This document shows positions 7,279 to 15,393 of a stretch of 20,765 bases of DNA, one piece after another. Where the stretch lies: NCBI GenBank assembly GCA_017882555.1, contig JADGPH010000078.1:1-20765 (forward strand). The letters run 5' to 3'. A program made the translations under genes and the position numbers. Every line of letters begins with the position of its first letter. The stretch's first letter is position 1. The notes under the pieces were generated by a model. That model was not told the origin of the DNA. It saw nothing but the letters and a program-made list of their open reading frames with translations, and did no database searches. The stretch is from Thermoleophilia bacterium. Lineage in GTDB: Bacteria; Actinomycetota; Thermoleophilia; Miltoncostaeales; Miltoncostaeaceae.

Positions 7279-8120
7279 TGCGGCGCCCACGCGTGGCGGT
7301 CGTGGGCCACGTCGAGTGGGCAACGCATGCGACGGGTATCTTTCCCGGACCCGGTGAGATCCGAACGCTCACCGATGCCTTCGACGAAGCGGCTGGCGGC
7401 GGGGCGGTCGCCGCAGTCCAGAGTGCCAAGCTCGGTGCCCAGACCCAGTTCTTCACGGCGCTGGGTGCCGACGCGATCGCTGAGAACGCGCGTGACGCCC
7501 TGACCGCGCAGGGAATCGAGGTGCGGGCGGCGCACAGGAGCGAACCCCAGACACGCGCTATCTCCGTCGTAGGTCCCCTCGGCGACCGCGCGATTGCGCT
7601 GATCGGTGCTCCGCTCGGACCTGAGGCCACCGACGAGCTTGGTTGGGCGGATCTGGTCGGGACCGACGCCGTGTATTTCACCGGCCGTGACCCGGCGACC
7701 CTCCATGCCTGTCGCTCCGCGCGGGTGCTCGTCGTGACCGCGCGGCGCTGGGAGGTGCTGGCCGCCTCGGGCATCCAATGCGATGTGCTGGTGGCAAGCG
7801 CCAATGACCCCGCCGAAGAGGTACCGCCGGGCGCGCTCGCGTCGACCCCGCAGGTGTGGGTCATCACCGACGGAGCCAGGGGCGGTACCTACCTCGACCG
7901 GCGCGATCGACCACGCACGTGGGACCCGATCGCACCACCCGGCGTCGTCGTCGATAGCTACGGATGCGGAGACGCGTTCGCCGCCGGACTCACGGTGGGC
8001 CTGGCCCGCGGCACGTCGCTCCACGATGCGATCGCGCTCGGCGCACGGTGCGGGGCGTGGAGCGCGACGGCCCGTGGTGGGCTCGCCGGGCAGTTCCGGG
8101 AGGACTCCCCACCGTCCTGA
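7275..8120 (+). CDS. PfkB-family carbohydrate kinase
   Basis: The 281-residue protein has both marks of the ribokinase/PfkB family: an N-terminal substrate-binding segment GGGAVAAVQSAKLGAQTQFF followed by ALGAD, and the C-terminal signature DSYGCGDAFAAGL with the catalytic base Asp233 and the anion hole GCGD. It would phosphorylate a sugar or nucleoside with ATP; the substrate is not readable. The usual Ala in the GAGD anion hole is Cys231 here. The ATG at 7275 overlaps the serS stop (ATGA), and a second in-frame ATG follows at 7278. The gene is the last of the STAS-serS-pfkB run and converges with the glycosyltransferase gene 23 bases later. Confidence 0.87.
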   Translation: MMRRPRVAVVGHVEWATHATGIFPGPGEIRTLTDAFDEAAGGGAVAAVQSAKLGAQTQFFTALGADAIAENARDALTAQGIEVRAAHRSEPQTRAISVVGPLGDRAIALIGAPLGPEATDELGWADLVGTDAVYFTGRDPATLHACRSARVLVVTARRWEVLAASGIQCDVLVASANDPAEEVPPGALASTPQVWVITDGARGGTYLDRRDRPRTWDPIAPPGVVVDSYGCGDAFAAGLTVGLARGTSLHDAIALGARCGAWSATARGGLAGQFREDSPPS

Positions 8121-8143
8121 CCGTGCCGCTGTTCGTGGCGGCG

Positions 8144-9415
8144 TCAGGCGGGTGCGGCGAGCTCGTCGGCAGGCGTGACGCCCGGCATCGAGCCACGGCG
8201 CTGAATCATCCAGTTGCCCAACACCGACGCCGTGCACGCGATGAGATTGACCGCGAACACAATCGAATAGCGCACGGCGGGAATGTGGTGGGAAAACAGA
8301 TCATCGGGCCACGAGTGCGTCTGCAACAACCACCACACGACGAGCACGCCGAAGACCGCATACGCCTCCCACGACGCGTATTCCCGATTGAGAAGTCGCG
8401 CGCCCCAGACCCACAAGATCGGCAGCAAGAACACCGAATAGGCCAGATGCGACACCGGAATCACCAGCACGAGGCAGCCCGCGATATTCCACGTACACAA
8501 GGTTGCATCGCCAGGGGTGCGGAGTGCCAGCAGCATCAGGCCGATCACCCAGGGCAGCAAGATGCAGATCAGGCCGATGCGCACGCCGTTTGAAACGTAC
8601 AGCGGCCGGGCGAGCCCGGTCTTGGAAAACAGCAGACTCGCAGTGCCCCACAGCGAGTGACTGACCAAGTGATACGACCGCTGACTGGAGGTGTTCGAGA
8701 CAAACGCCCGCGCCGCGGACATCCCGCCGAAGGCAAACAGGATGATCGGCGCCGTGAGCAGTGTGCACACTACGGCGACGATGGCTCGCGTGCGGTCCAC
8801 AAGTCCGCGCTGCAGAAGCACCACCGCGTTGAAGATCGGCCAGACCTTCAGGAGGGCGGCGAGTCCGAGGAAGATCCCGCGGACCGCGGGCTTGCCACGA
8901 CTCTGGCCCCACACCGAGATCAGAATGAGCACGACCACAAAGAAGTCGACCTGACCGAGCCGCATGAGTCGCTCGAGCGGCCAGAAATTCATCGCGGTCA
9001 CGAACCCGAATGCGTAGAGCAGTGGCGCCTGCCAGGCCGGCCGGCCACGTGCCTCGGTGACCACAAAGACGCCGACCCCCACGACCACCGCGGCCAGTTC
9101 GATGAAGATCCAAGCCTTCCACGCGTGGATGATCGACAGGTGCGCGAGCGGCGCCATCAGGATCGCCAACAGCGGCGTATAGGTGTAACCCGGAACGGTA
9201 TAGGGGCTCTGTCCGTGCAGAATCCGCCCGGCCGCGTGGATAAAGATGTTGTAATCCCAGCCGACCGTCAATCGGTGCGGGATGCCCGCATAACGATGTT
9301 GCAACAGGATCGGCACCAAGGCGAGCACGAGGGCCCACATCAGACCGGTCGCGACCGCGGCGCGCGTCGGCCTGCGAGGGGCCGTGTTGTGCGCGTCGGT
9401 GCTGCTGTGACTCAC
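8144..9415 (-). CDS. GT87-type (DUF2029) polyprenol-phosphate-mannose-dependent membrane glycosyltransferase
   Basis: This 423-residue protein has about ten hydrophobic membrane spans. It carries the features of the GT87/DUF2029 family (the group of actinobacterial PimE mannosyltransferase): the extracytoplasmic acidic motif DYNIFIHAAGRILHGQSPY in the first loop (Asp54 probably catalytic), the following YTYTPLLAILMAPL, and LGQVDFFVVVLILIS with LGLAALLKVWP, the conserved GQ and K-x-x-P segments of the family. It would move a sugar from a lipid-phosphate donor onto an envelope lipid or glycan outside the membrane. The GTG start at 9415 has AAGGTGG four bases upstream, and a TATGAT -10 box lies at 9469-9464. 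No other envelope glycan genes are adjacent. Confidence 0.82.
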   Translation of the reverse strand: MSHSSTDAHNTAPRRPTRAAVATGLMWALVLALVPILLQHRYAGIPHRLTVGWDYNIFIHAAGRILHGQSPYTVPGYTYTPLLAILMAPLAHLSIIHAWKAWIFIELAAVVVGVGVFVVTEARGRPAWQAPLLYAFGFVTAMNFWPLERLMRLGQVDFFVVVLILISVWGQSRGKPAVRGIFLGLAALLKVWPIFNAVVLLQRGLVDRTRAIVAVVCTLLTAPIILFAFGGMSAARAFVSNTSSQRSYHLVSHSLWGTASLLFSKTGLARPLYVSNGVRIGLICILLPWVIGLMLLALRTPGDATLCTWNIAGCLVLVIPVSHLAYSVFLLPILWVWGARLLNREYASWEAYAVFGVLVVWWLLQTHSWPDDLFSHHIPAVRYSIVFAVNLIACTASVLGNWMIQRRGSMPGVTPADELAAPA

Positions 9416-9463
9416 ATCGCCACCTTCTGATCAATGCCGGTGCGCTGCCTCAGACAAAGGCAG

Positions 9464-9469
9464 ATCATA
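9464..9469 (-). promoter_or_regulatory. -10 box for the glycosyltransferase gene
   Basis: TATGAT on the minus strand matches TATAAT at five positions and lies about 48 bases before the GTG at 9415. No convincing -35 is visible at the normal distance. The other DNA between 9416 and 9566 shows nothing else. Confidence 0.35.
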
Positions 9470-9566
9470 ACTTTGCGACACAGTGAGATCGGTGCGCTCC
9501 CGACGACCGGTACGACACGGGCCCCGGATGCGCCGAGCTCATCCCCGCAATGACATCGCCAACGCG

Positions 9567-10871
9567 CTACTGGGCCGTGCCACCGGCAGGCTCCTCGGGC
9601 GCGCGATCGATCGCCACCAATACCACGCGCGTTCCTTGGGTGGCCTCGACGGTGAACTGCCAGCCGTCGACGACCACGGTGTCGCCGGTGCGTGGCAGGC
9701 GACCCAGGCGCGTAAAGACCAAGCCGCCGACGCTCGTGACCGTCTCATCGACCACCGCGACACCGTGGTCGGCCAAGTCCTCCAGCGGCACGTGGCCCCG
9801 AACGAGGAACCGCCCGTCGGGCTGGGAGTCGATTGCCGGCCCGCGATCCCGCTCATCGTCGATCTCGCCGACGATCTCCTCGATGATGTCCTCGACGGTG
9901 ACGATCCCCGCCAGCTCGCCATACTCATCGAGTACGACGGCAAGCGACGAGCGCCGACGCTGCAATTCGCGCAGCAGATCGTCGAGCGATTGCGTCTCGG
10001 GCACAAACAGCGCCGGCCCGGTGACCGTGCGCACGTTGGCACTCGGATCGAGCTCCACCAGGCCACGCGCCAACTCAGACAGATGCACGACGCCGACCAC
10101 CCCGTCGCCTCCGATCACCGGAAAACGACTGTGGCGACTCGCCAACGCTTCCACCAGCGCCTCGCGGATCGGCATCTCCGCGGGGAGGTCGCGCACTTCC
10201 GGACGCGGCGTCATCACATCACGGGCGATGCGCTCCCCCAGCGAGAAGACCCCTTCGAGCATGTCGGCTTCCTCGGGTTCAATCGTCCCACCGACTTCGC
10301 CCTCGGCGATCAGGCGCTGAAGATCCTCCGGGGTCGAGGCAAGCTCCAGTGGGGTTGCCGGCTCAACGCCGAACAACCCGATCACGCCGTTGGCGGCCGC
10401 GTTGAGCACCGAGATGAGCGGGCCGAGCACGACGCGGAAGGCTTCCAACGGCCGGGCGACCACGCGGGCCGTCGACTCGGCGCGGTGGATGGCCAGGTTC
10501 TTGGGCGCGAGCTCGCCGATCACCACATGAAGGACGGTGATGATTGCAAAGGCGATGATCGCGGTAACGACCGTCGTCGTCTCCGGACCCAAGCCGACGC
10601 GCGCAAAGGCCGGGTGCAACAGCGCGGCAAACGCAGGCGCTCCGAGCCAGCCAAGCCCCAAGCTCGCAAGCGTCACGCCGAGCTGACATGCCGCCAGATA
10701 GCGATCGATCTGGCGCACCTGGCGTCCGGCGAGCTCTGCGGTGAGAATCCCTTCCTGGGACATCTGGTCAAGGCGGGTGAGCCGCGCGCGCGCCAGCGCG
10801 AACTCCGCGGCGACGAAGAAGCCGTTCAGCAGCACCAACAGGAGTGCAACGATGATCTGGACCGCGGTCAT
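9567..10871 (-). CDS. CNNM/CorC (HlyC/CorC) family CBS-domain membrane protein
   Basis: The 434-residue product has the full order of this family: a DUF21 transmembrane domain (residues 1 to about 175, starting VQIIVALLLVLLNGFFVAAEF and including HVVIGELAPKNLAIH), a paired CBS module (about 215-335, with RDVMTPRPEV, SRFPVIGG, FVPETQSLDDLL, LAVVLDEYGELAGIVTVEDI), and a C-terminal CorC/transporter-associated domain (about 345-423, RGHVPLEDL to GLVFTRLGRLP). Members handle Mg2+ or Co2+ efflux or its regulation, with adenine nucleotides bound at the CBS pair; the exact ion is unknown here. The ATG at 10871 starts the first membrane span directly. A -10-like TATCAT lies at 10907-10902. The gene is divergent from the fluoride channel operon. 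Confidence 0.9.
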   Translation of the reverse strand: MTAVQIIVALLLVLLNGFFVAAEFALARARLTRLDQMSQEGILTAELAGRQVRQIDRYLAACQLGVTLASLGLGWLGAPAFAALLHPAFARVGLGPETTTVVTAIIAFAIITVLHVVIGELAPKNLAIHRAESTARVVARPLEAFRVVLGPLISVLNAAANGVIGLFGVEPATPLELASTPEDLQRLIAEGEVGGTIEPEEADMLEGVFSLGERIARDVMTPRPEVRDLPAEMPIREALVEALASRHSRFPVIGGDGVVGVVHLSELARGLVELDPSANVRTVTGPALFVPETQSLDDLLRELQRRRSSLAVVLDEYGELAGIVTVEDIIEEIVGEIDDERDRGPAIDSQPDGRFLVRGHVPLEDLADHGVAVVDETVTSVGGLVFTRLGRLPRTGDTVVVDGWQFTVEATQGTRVVLVAIDRAPEEPAGGTAQ

Positions 10872-10977
10872 CGCACCGCACCAAGCGCATCCACAGCCCC
10901 GATGATAGACAAGCCTCCGGGCAGTCGCGCGCCCGAGCCCGTCCCGTGCGATGCGCGTGGGCCGACCACCGCCCTCG

Positions 10978-10983
10978 TATGAT
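10978..10983 (+). promoter_or_regulatory. -10 box upstream of the fluoride channel operon
   Basis: TATGAT matches the -10 consensus at five of six positions and would give a leader of about 80 bases before the ATG at 11070. No -35 is clear. I looked for the conserved fluoride riboswitch core in this leader and did not find it. Confidence 0.35.
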
Positions 10984-11069
10984 GCCCCCGAAATGACGGC
11001 GCACCCCACTTCGATCCGGAGCTCGCAACGCGTGAGGTGTGGCGGGTACGCGGGCCCACCGACCCACGG

Positions 11070-11534
11070 ATGAGCACGGGCTCGCCACCGACTGTGTCCC
11101 CCGAGGCCGCGGTCGCCGCAAAGCGGCCACCGCGGCCCGGACCGCATCGCGATCCGCGGATGCTCATTGCCGTTGCGATCGGGGGCATCATCGGGGCCCT
11201 CCTGCGCGCCGAACTGAGCGAGCTGTCCCCGGCGGGCACCGGGTTTCCCTGGATGACGCTGCTGATCAACCTGGCCGGCACGGCCGTCCTGGCGTGGGTC
11301 GTCGTGCGGGTCGGCGAGCGACTGCCGCCCTCGACCTACATCCGACCGATGCTGGGGACCGGGTTCTGCGGCGGCCTGACCACATTCTCGACGATGCAGG
11401 TCGAGGCGGTGCGTCTGGTTCACCACGACCGACCGTTCGACGCAGTCACCTACCTGGTGGTGAGCCTGCTGGGTGGTGTGCTGGTTGCCGCATTCGTCCT
11501 CCGGGCGGCCCGCCGGGCCCGGTGGGCCGCGTGA
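11070..11534 (+). CDS. crcB1: Fluoride channel FluC/CrcB, first subunit
   Basis: The 154-residue protein has four membrane spans and the fluoride-channel motifs: LINLAGTAVLAW with the conserved Asn67, and GTGFCGGLTTFSTM (residues 96-109), whose TTFST segment lines the pore and holds the central Na+. It exports F- passively. The usual second Phe of the TTFSTF 'Phe box' is Met109. A Pro/Arg-rich N-terminal tail of about 30 residues precedes the first span; starting at Met31 (11160) would give the standard length of about 124. The TGA overlaps the GTG of the second subunit (GTGA), as expected of a two-gene heterodimeric FluC. Confidence 0.9.
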   Translation: MSTGSPPTVSPEAAVAAKRPPRPGPHRDPRMLIAVAIGGIIGALLRAELSELSPAGTGFPWMTLLINLAGTAVLAWVVVRVGERLPPSTYIRPMLGTGFCGGLTTFSTMQVEAVRLVHHDRPFDAVTYLVVSLLGGVLVAAFVLRAARRARWAA

Positions 11535-11899
11535 CGGGCGTCGCGATCTGGTTCTGGATGGCCGTTGCGGGCGGCGCGGGTGCGGTCACGCGCTTTGTCG
11601 TCGACGGGCACGTCCTCGCGCGCACCGGTGGTCGGTTTCCGTTTGGTACCGCGCTCGTCAACCTCACGGGCGCGTTCGTGTTGGGAGCGGTCGCAGGCGC
11701 CGCCCCAGGCCACCAGCTCTCACTGGTCGTTGGCACCGGCTTCATCGGCGCATACACCACCTTCTCGACCTGGATGCTCGAGACCATGTTGCTCGGCGAG
11801 TCCGGACGCGCGCCGGCCGCGCTCGTCAACGCCGTCGGCCAAATCATCTTTGGCATCGCACTGGCCGGGATCGGATTCGCGATCGGGATGGGCTGGTGA
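11531..11899 (+). CDS. crcB2: Fluoride channel FluC/CrcB, second subunit
   Basis: A compact 122-residue, four-span FluC protein with Arg21, Asn44 (LVNLTGAF) and GTGFIGAYTTFSTWM (residues 68-82). The second Phe-box position is Trp81 instead of Phe. It differs clearly from the first subunit. In many Gram-positive bacteria two such genes encode antiparallel partners of one heterodimeric channel, which is the likely arrangement here. The GTG start at 11531 overlaps the preceding stop, and its own TGA overlaps the GTG of the DUF190 gene, so the three proteins are translationally linked. Confidence 0.9.
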   Translation: MTGVAIWFWMAVAGGAGAVTRFVVDGHVLARTGGRFPFGTALVNLTGAFVLGAVAGAAPGHQLSLVVGTGFIGAYTTFSTWMLETMLLGESGRAPAALVNAVGQIIFGIALAGIGFAIGMGW

Positions 11900-12972
11900 A
11901 CGGTCTCAAACTCAGCGTGTATTTCGGCGAGCACGATCGCGCAGGTCACCACACCAGCGCCGAGGCGATCGCGCGGGCCACGGTGGCCGCCGGTGTCCGT
12001 ACCGGGATCCTGTCGCGCGCGATCGAAGGGTTTGGGGGCCGGGGCGAAGTCCACACCGAACGCATCTTGACCCTCTCCGAAGACCTCCCGTTGGTGTGGA
12101 CGGCCGTCGATTCCCCCGAGATCATCACAAGGCTTGCCGATACCGTTGGCGCACTCATCCCCCAGGGGTTGGTGACTCTCGAGCGCTGCGGCATCGCCGG
12201 CGCCACAGAGATTCCCATCGGGACCGACACCGAGCCGGTCAAGCTCACGGTCACGATCGGTCGCGGCCACCGAACCGGCGGGGCCCTGAGCTACCTGCGC
12301 ATCGTCGATCATCTGCGGGAGTGCGGGGTCGACGGCGCCTACGTCCTCATTGGGGTGGACGGCGTCACGCACGGCATTCGCCATCGGGCGCGTGTGATCG
12401 GCACCAACGCGTCGGTCCCCGCCCAGATCGTGGCCATCGGGGCACGCACGGATATCACCCGAGCCCTAGTCGACCTGGGCACCCACGGCGCGCCGGCGCT
12501 GGTCACGACCGAGCGGATCCGTGTCGTCAAACGCGACGGGACCCATTTGGCCCCCATCGACCACGCTCCGCTGCGCGATCCCGACGGGTATCCGGTCTGG
12601 CAACTGCTGACGCTGATCACGCGCGAGGACGCCGTCGGCGGCGGCGAGGCGCTCTACATGAGCGCGATGCGCGAACTGCGCACGCACGGTGCCCGCGGCG
12701 CAACCGCGCTCGCCGGGGTGTGGGGCTACTCGGGCACCGGCACCCCACACGGGGATTCGATGCGCCGCCTGCGCCGCGCGATCCCTGTCATCTGTGTGTG
12801 CATCGACACCCCCGAGGCGATCGTGCGCCTGTGGCCGGTCGTCGACCACCTCACCCACACTGGCGGCCTGGTCACGAGCGAGATCGTCCCCGCATTTCGC
12901 ACCCATGGCCCGGTGGGCTCTCACGGCGGACTGCATCTGGCACGCCCGCATCGCCCCGGCGCACGATCCTGA
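11896..12972 (+). CDS. Protein with three tandem DUF190 (PII-like) domains, fluoride-linked
   Basis: The 358-residue protein consists of three related units at about residues 4-98, 115-211 and 234-335. Each starts with a beta-strand (LKLSVYFGE, VKLTVTIGR, VWQLLTLIT), has a helix and a G-[VA]-x-G turn (GVRTG, GVDGA, GARGA), a glycine-rich loop, and ends in LV(T)xxE (LVTLERC, LVTTERI, LVTSEIV). That is the layout of DUF190/COG1993, normally a single unit of roughly 100-110 residues, predicted to be PII-like and often encoded beside crcB. PII-like proteins are trimers, so one chain with three units could fold as a pseudo-trimer. The GTG start overlaps the second FluC stop (GTGA). Ligand and function are unknown; a regulatory or nucleotide-sensing role with the channel is inference. 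Confidence 0.8.
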   Translation: MNGLKLSVYFGEHDRAGHHTSAEAIARATVAAGVRTGILSRAIEGFGGRGEVHTERILTLSEDLPLVWTAVDSPEIITRLADTVGALIPQGLVTLERCGIAGATEIPIGTDTEPVKLTVTIGRGHRTGGALSYLRIVDHLRECGVDGAYVLIGVDGVTHGIRHRARVIGTNASVPAQIVAIGARTDITRALVDLGTHGAPALVTTERIRVVKRDGTHLAPIDHAPLRDPDGYPVWQLLTLITREDAVGGGEALYMSAMRELRTHGARGATALAGVWGYSGTGTPHGDSMRRLRRAIPVICVCIDTPEAIVRLWPVVDHLTHTGGLVTSEIVPAFRTHGPVGSHGGLHLARPHRPGARS

Positions 12973-12984
12973 GCACCGGGGACC

Positions 12985-12998
12985 GGCACCGCGGTGCC
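12985..12998. repeat. GC-rich 14-bp palindrome between the DUF190 and MFS genes
   Basis: GGCACCGCGGTGCC is a perfect palindrome starting 12 bases after the DUF190 stop and ending 47 bases before the MFS -10 box. It may form the hairpin terminator of the fluoride operon (no T-tract) or be an operator for the exporter gene. The sequence does not decide between them. Confidence 0.4.
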
Positions 12999-13045
12999 CC
13001 ACCGTTTCGCTCCCGGATGGTCGGGCCGTTCCCTGGTTTACGGTC

Positions 13046-13051
13046 TAGTCT
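13046..13051 (+). promoter_or_regulatory. -10 box for the MFS exporter gene
   Basis: TAGTCT lies 9 bases before the ATG at 13061 and directly next to an in-frame GTG at 13052. The message is therefore likely leaderless or nearly so. No -35 could be identified. Confidence 0.35.
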
Positions 13052-13060
13052 GTGCGACCT

Positions 13061-14518
13061 ATGACGACAGCTGCCGAGGCGGCGGCGAAGATCTCCGATC
13101 GCCGCAAACAACTGATCCTGTTGCTCGCATGCCTGGGGCAGTTCATGGTCGTGCTCGACATCGCGATCGTGACCGTCGCGCTGCCGTCGATGAAGCACAG
13201 CCTCAACTTCTCTGCCACCGGCCTGCAGTGGGTCGTCAACGCCTACACGCTGACCTATGCGGGCTTCCTGCTGCTGGGTGGGCGCACCGCCGACCTGTTT
13301 GGCCGCCGCAAGATCTTTCTGCTCGGCCTGACCGTGTTTACGGTCGCGAGCCTCGTGTGCGGCCTAGCCTGGGCACCCGGCCCGATGGTCGCTGCGCGCG
13401 CCATTCAGGGTCTCGGCGGCGCGATCCTCTCTCCCGCGACATTGACCATTCTGATCATTACCTTCACCGATCCTCGTGAGCGTGCGCACGCGCTCGGGAT
13501 TTGGAGTGCAGCGCTTGCCAGCGGCGGCGCGACCGGAGCCCTGGCGGGCGGCGTCCTTACCGACTACCTGAACTGGCGCTGGATCTTCCTCATCAACGTC
13601 CCGATCGGGATAGCCGGCTACTTCCTCGCCCGTTCGGTGCTCCAAGAAAGCCGTGCCGAAGGATCGTCCCGAAGCCTCGACGTGGGGGGCGCGATCACGA
13701 TCACCGGCGGACTGACCGCACTGGTCTACGGAGTCGTCCAAACCGACTCGCACGCCTGGACGTCAATCAGCACCATCATCCCGCTCGCGATCGCCGCCGT
13801 ACTGGTGGTTTCCTTCGTGGTGATCGAGCTGAGAGCCGCAGCGCCACTGGTGCCCTTTGGCACCTTCCGCTCCCGAGCACTCTCCGGCGCGAACGTCGTC
13901 ATGTTGATGATCGGCGCCAGCATGTTCGCGATGTGGTACTTCATCTCGCTCTACCTGCAAGAGGTGCTCCACTACAGCCCCATGCAGGCGGGCCTCTGCT
14001 TTCTTCCCGCGGCGTTGGCGGTCGTGCTCGGCGCGCAGGTCAGCAGCCGCATCGTCGGCAAGTTCGGACCACGCGTGATCCTGTCGGCCTCGACGCTTGT
14101 CGTCGGTCTGTCGCTCTTTTGGATGTCGCAAACCTCAGCCACCAGCACCTACTGGTCGGGCATCTTCGGACCGATCACGATCGCCGCCCTCGGCTTGGGC
14201 TTCAGCTTCCCGGCGGGCACGTTCGCCGCCACCACCGGTGTTGCCCCTCAGAACGCGGGGCTTGCGTCGGGCCTGGTGAACGCCACCCGTCAGCTCGGTG
14301 GGGCCGTCGGGCTGGCGGTGCTTGCGACCATCGCGGAGCAGCACACCAAGTCGCTGCTGGGCACGACGAGCGTCCCAGAGGCCATCACGAGCGGCTACTC
14401 GCTCGCCTTCGTGGTCGGCGGGTGCATCGCGATCGTCGCCGCCATCGGGGCCTTCATCGTGCCGGCGCATATCAAGGTACCCACACCGACCTCGATCGTC
14501 ATACCCAGCGCCGACTAG
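13061..14518 (+). CDS. MFS transporter, DHA2 (EmrB/QacA, 14-span) drug:proton antiporter family
   Basis: The 485-residue polytopic protein begins with a short charged tail (ISDRRKQ), then LDIAIVTVALPSM in span 1, the family's motif D1 (LDxTxVNVALP type). Motif A is GGRTADLFGRRKIF, and motif C is GALAGGVLTDYLNWRWIFLINVPIG. About fourteen hydrophobic segments fit DHA2 exporters, which use the proton gradient to expel drugs or toxic compounds. The ATG at 13061 follows a TAGTCT box; the GTG at 13052 would add three residues. No adjacent TetR- or MarR-type regulator is present. The 3' end overlaps the 3' end of nudC on the other strand by 20 bases. Confidence 0.92.
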   Translation: MTTAAEAAAKISDRRKQLILLLACLGQFMVVLDIAIVTVALPSMKHSLNFSATGLQWVVNAYTLTYAGFLLLGGRTADLFGRRKIFLLGLTVFTVASLVCGLAWAPGPMVAARAIQGLGGAILSPATLTILIITFTDPRERAHALGIWSAALASGGATGALAGGVLTDYLNWRWIFLINVPIGIAGYFLARSVLQESRAEGSSRSLDVGGAITITGGLTALVYGVVQTDSHAWTSISTIIPLAIAAVLVVSFVVIELRAAAPLVPFGTFRSRALSGANVVMLMIGASMFAMWYFISLYLQEVLHYSPMQAGLCFLPAALAVVLGAQVSSRIVGKFGPRVILSASTLVVGLSLFWMSQTSATSTYWSGIFGPITIAALGLGFSFPAGTFAATTGVAPQNAGLASGLVNATRQLGGAVGLAVLATIAEQHTKSLLGTTSVPEAITSGYSLAFVVGGCIAIVAAIGAFIVPAHIKVPTPTSIVIPSAD

Positions 14519-15356
14519 CAGCGAGCGCTCCCAACACCCACGGCTTTCGTGTGTGGACCCGGACAAACTCGTCGATCAGCGCCCGAGCGATCGAACCCCG
14601 GGGCGGCAGCTCCGGAAGGTCACCGGTGGTGTACCACCCGGCATCGACAATCTCGGTGGGATCCGGAGTGATCTCGCCCGCGACATAGCGCGCGGTAAAG
14701 CCCACCATCAGCGCATGGGGGAATGGCCACGGCTGACTGCCGGCATAGGCGAGGTCACCGACGGTGATCCCGACCTCCTCGGCGATCTCACGCGCGACTG
14801 CCCGCTCTAGGGACTCGCCCGCCTCAACAAATCCGGCGAGCACCGTGTACATCGCACGCCCCGCACGCACCGGCTGGGCCAGCAGGATCTCGTCCGCCCG
14901 CGTCACCGCCACGATCACCGCGGGCGATATCCGCGGGTAGCTGCGCAACCCGCACCGGGCGCACTCAACCGCATGCTCGTCGGCGAGGACCGCGGTCGGG
15001 GTACCGCAGGCGCCGCAGTACCGATGGGTGCGCTCCCACTCGACCAACATCCGTGCGCGCGCGAACAGGCCGAACGATTCGGGATTCAAGGCTCCGACCA
15101 GTTGCCGGGCGCCTACGAACGCCGTTCCGGATGGGGCCGATATCTGGGTACCGACGCTCGCAGCCCACACGTGGACACCGTCGTGGTGTCCCACCAGCAC
15201 GGGCACGGCATCCGGCGGGGCGACATCCGAGCCCACAACAATTTCTGGACCATGAGGAGCGTCGATAATCAGGATGTCATGCGGAGCCCGCATCACGATC
15301 CAACGATCATTCGGGGCGGGGTGTCGCGGCGGATCCGTGGAGTGGGGCTCGGTCAT
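14499..15356 (-). CDS. nudC: NADH pyrophosphatase NudC (Nudix; RNA deNADding)
   Basis: The 285-residue product shows all the NudC marks: a zinc ribbon with CGAC and CARC (Cys114, Cys117, Cys132, Cys135), the Nudix box from Gly175 to Ile197 (GFVEAGESLERAVAREIAEE then VGI) with Glu190, Glu193 and Glu194 for metal, and the NudC-specific SQPWPFP at 207-213. The enzyme splits NAD(H) into NMN(H) and AMP and can remove NAD caps from RNA. The ATG at 15356 (MTEPHS) was chosen; a TTG at 15374 would add six residues. It is the third gene of a probable minus-strand operon after the MenG-like methyltransferase and a membrane protein. Its tail overlaps that of the MFS gene. Confidence 0.93.
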   Translation of the reverse strand: MTEPHSTDPPRHPAPNDRWIVMRAPHDILIIDAPHGPEIVVGSDVAPPDAVPVLVGHHDGVHVWAASVGTQISAPSGTAFVGARQLVGALNPESFGLFARARMLVEWERTHRYCGACGTPTAVLADEHAVECARCGLRSYPRISPAVIVAVTRADEILLAQPVRAGRAMYTVLAGFVEAGESLERAVAREIAEEVGITVGDLAYAGSQPWPFPHALMVGFTARYVAGEITPDPTEIVDAGWYTTGDLPELPPRGSIARALIDEFVRVHTRKPWVLGALAASRRWV

Positions 15357-15393
15357 CGACGCCCAATCACCCAAAGGCGCCTCGGCAGGCGCG

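Noticed and set aside
5935..7323. Minus-strand open frame of 462 codons opposite serS
   Set aside because: A shadow of serS; the low stop frequency comes from base composition.
9483..10982. Plus-strand open frame of 499 codons opposite the CNNM/CorC gene
   Set aside because: The CBS and DUF21 domains on the minus strand are clear, and the plus-strand product is Arg/His-rich without motifs.
10984..11069. Fluoride riboswitch in the leader of the FluC operon
   Set aside because: The conserved crcB-motif core and pseudoknot could not be found. A covariance-model search would settle it; a significant hit would overturn this.
11473..13064. Long alternative frames and N-terminal extensions across the second FluC and DUF190 genes
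   Set aside because: The real genes start at GTG codons overlapping the preceding stops; the extensions read as out-of-frame FluC.
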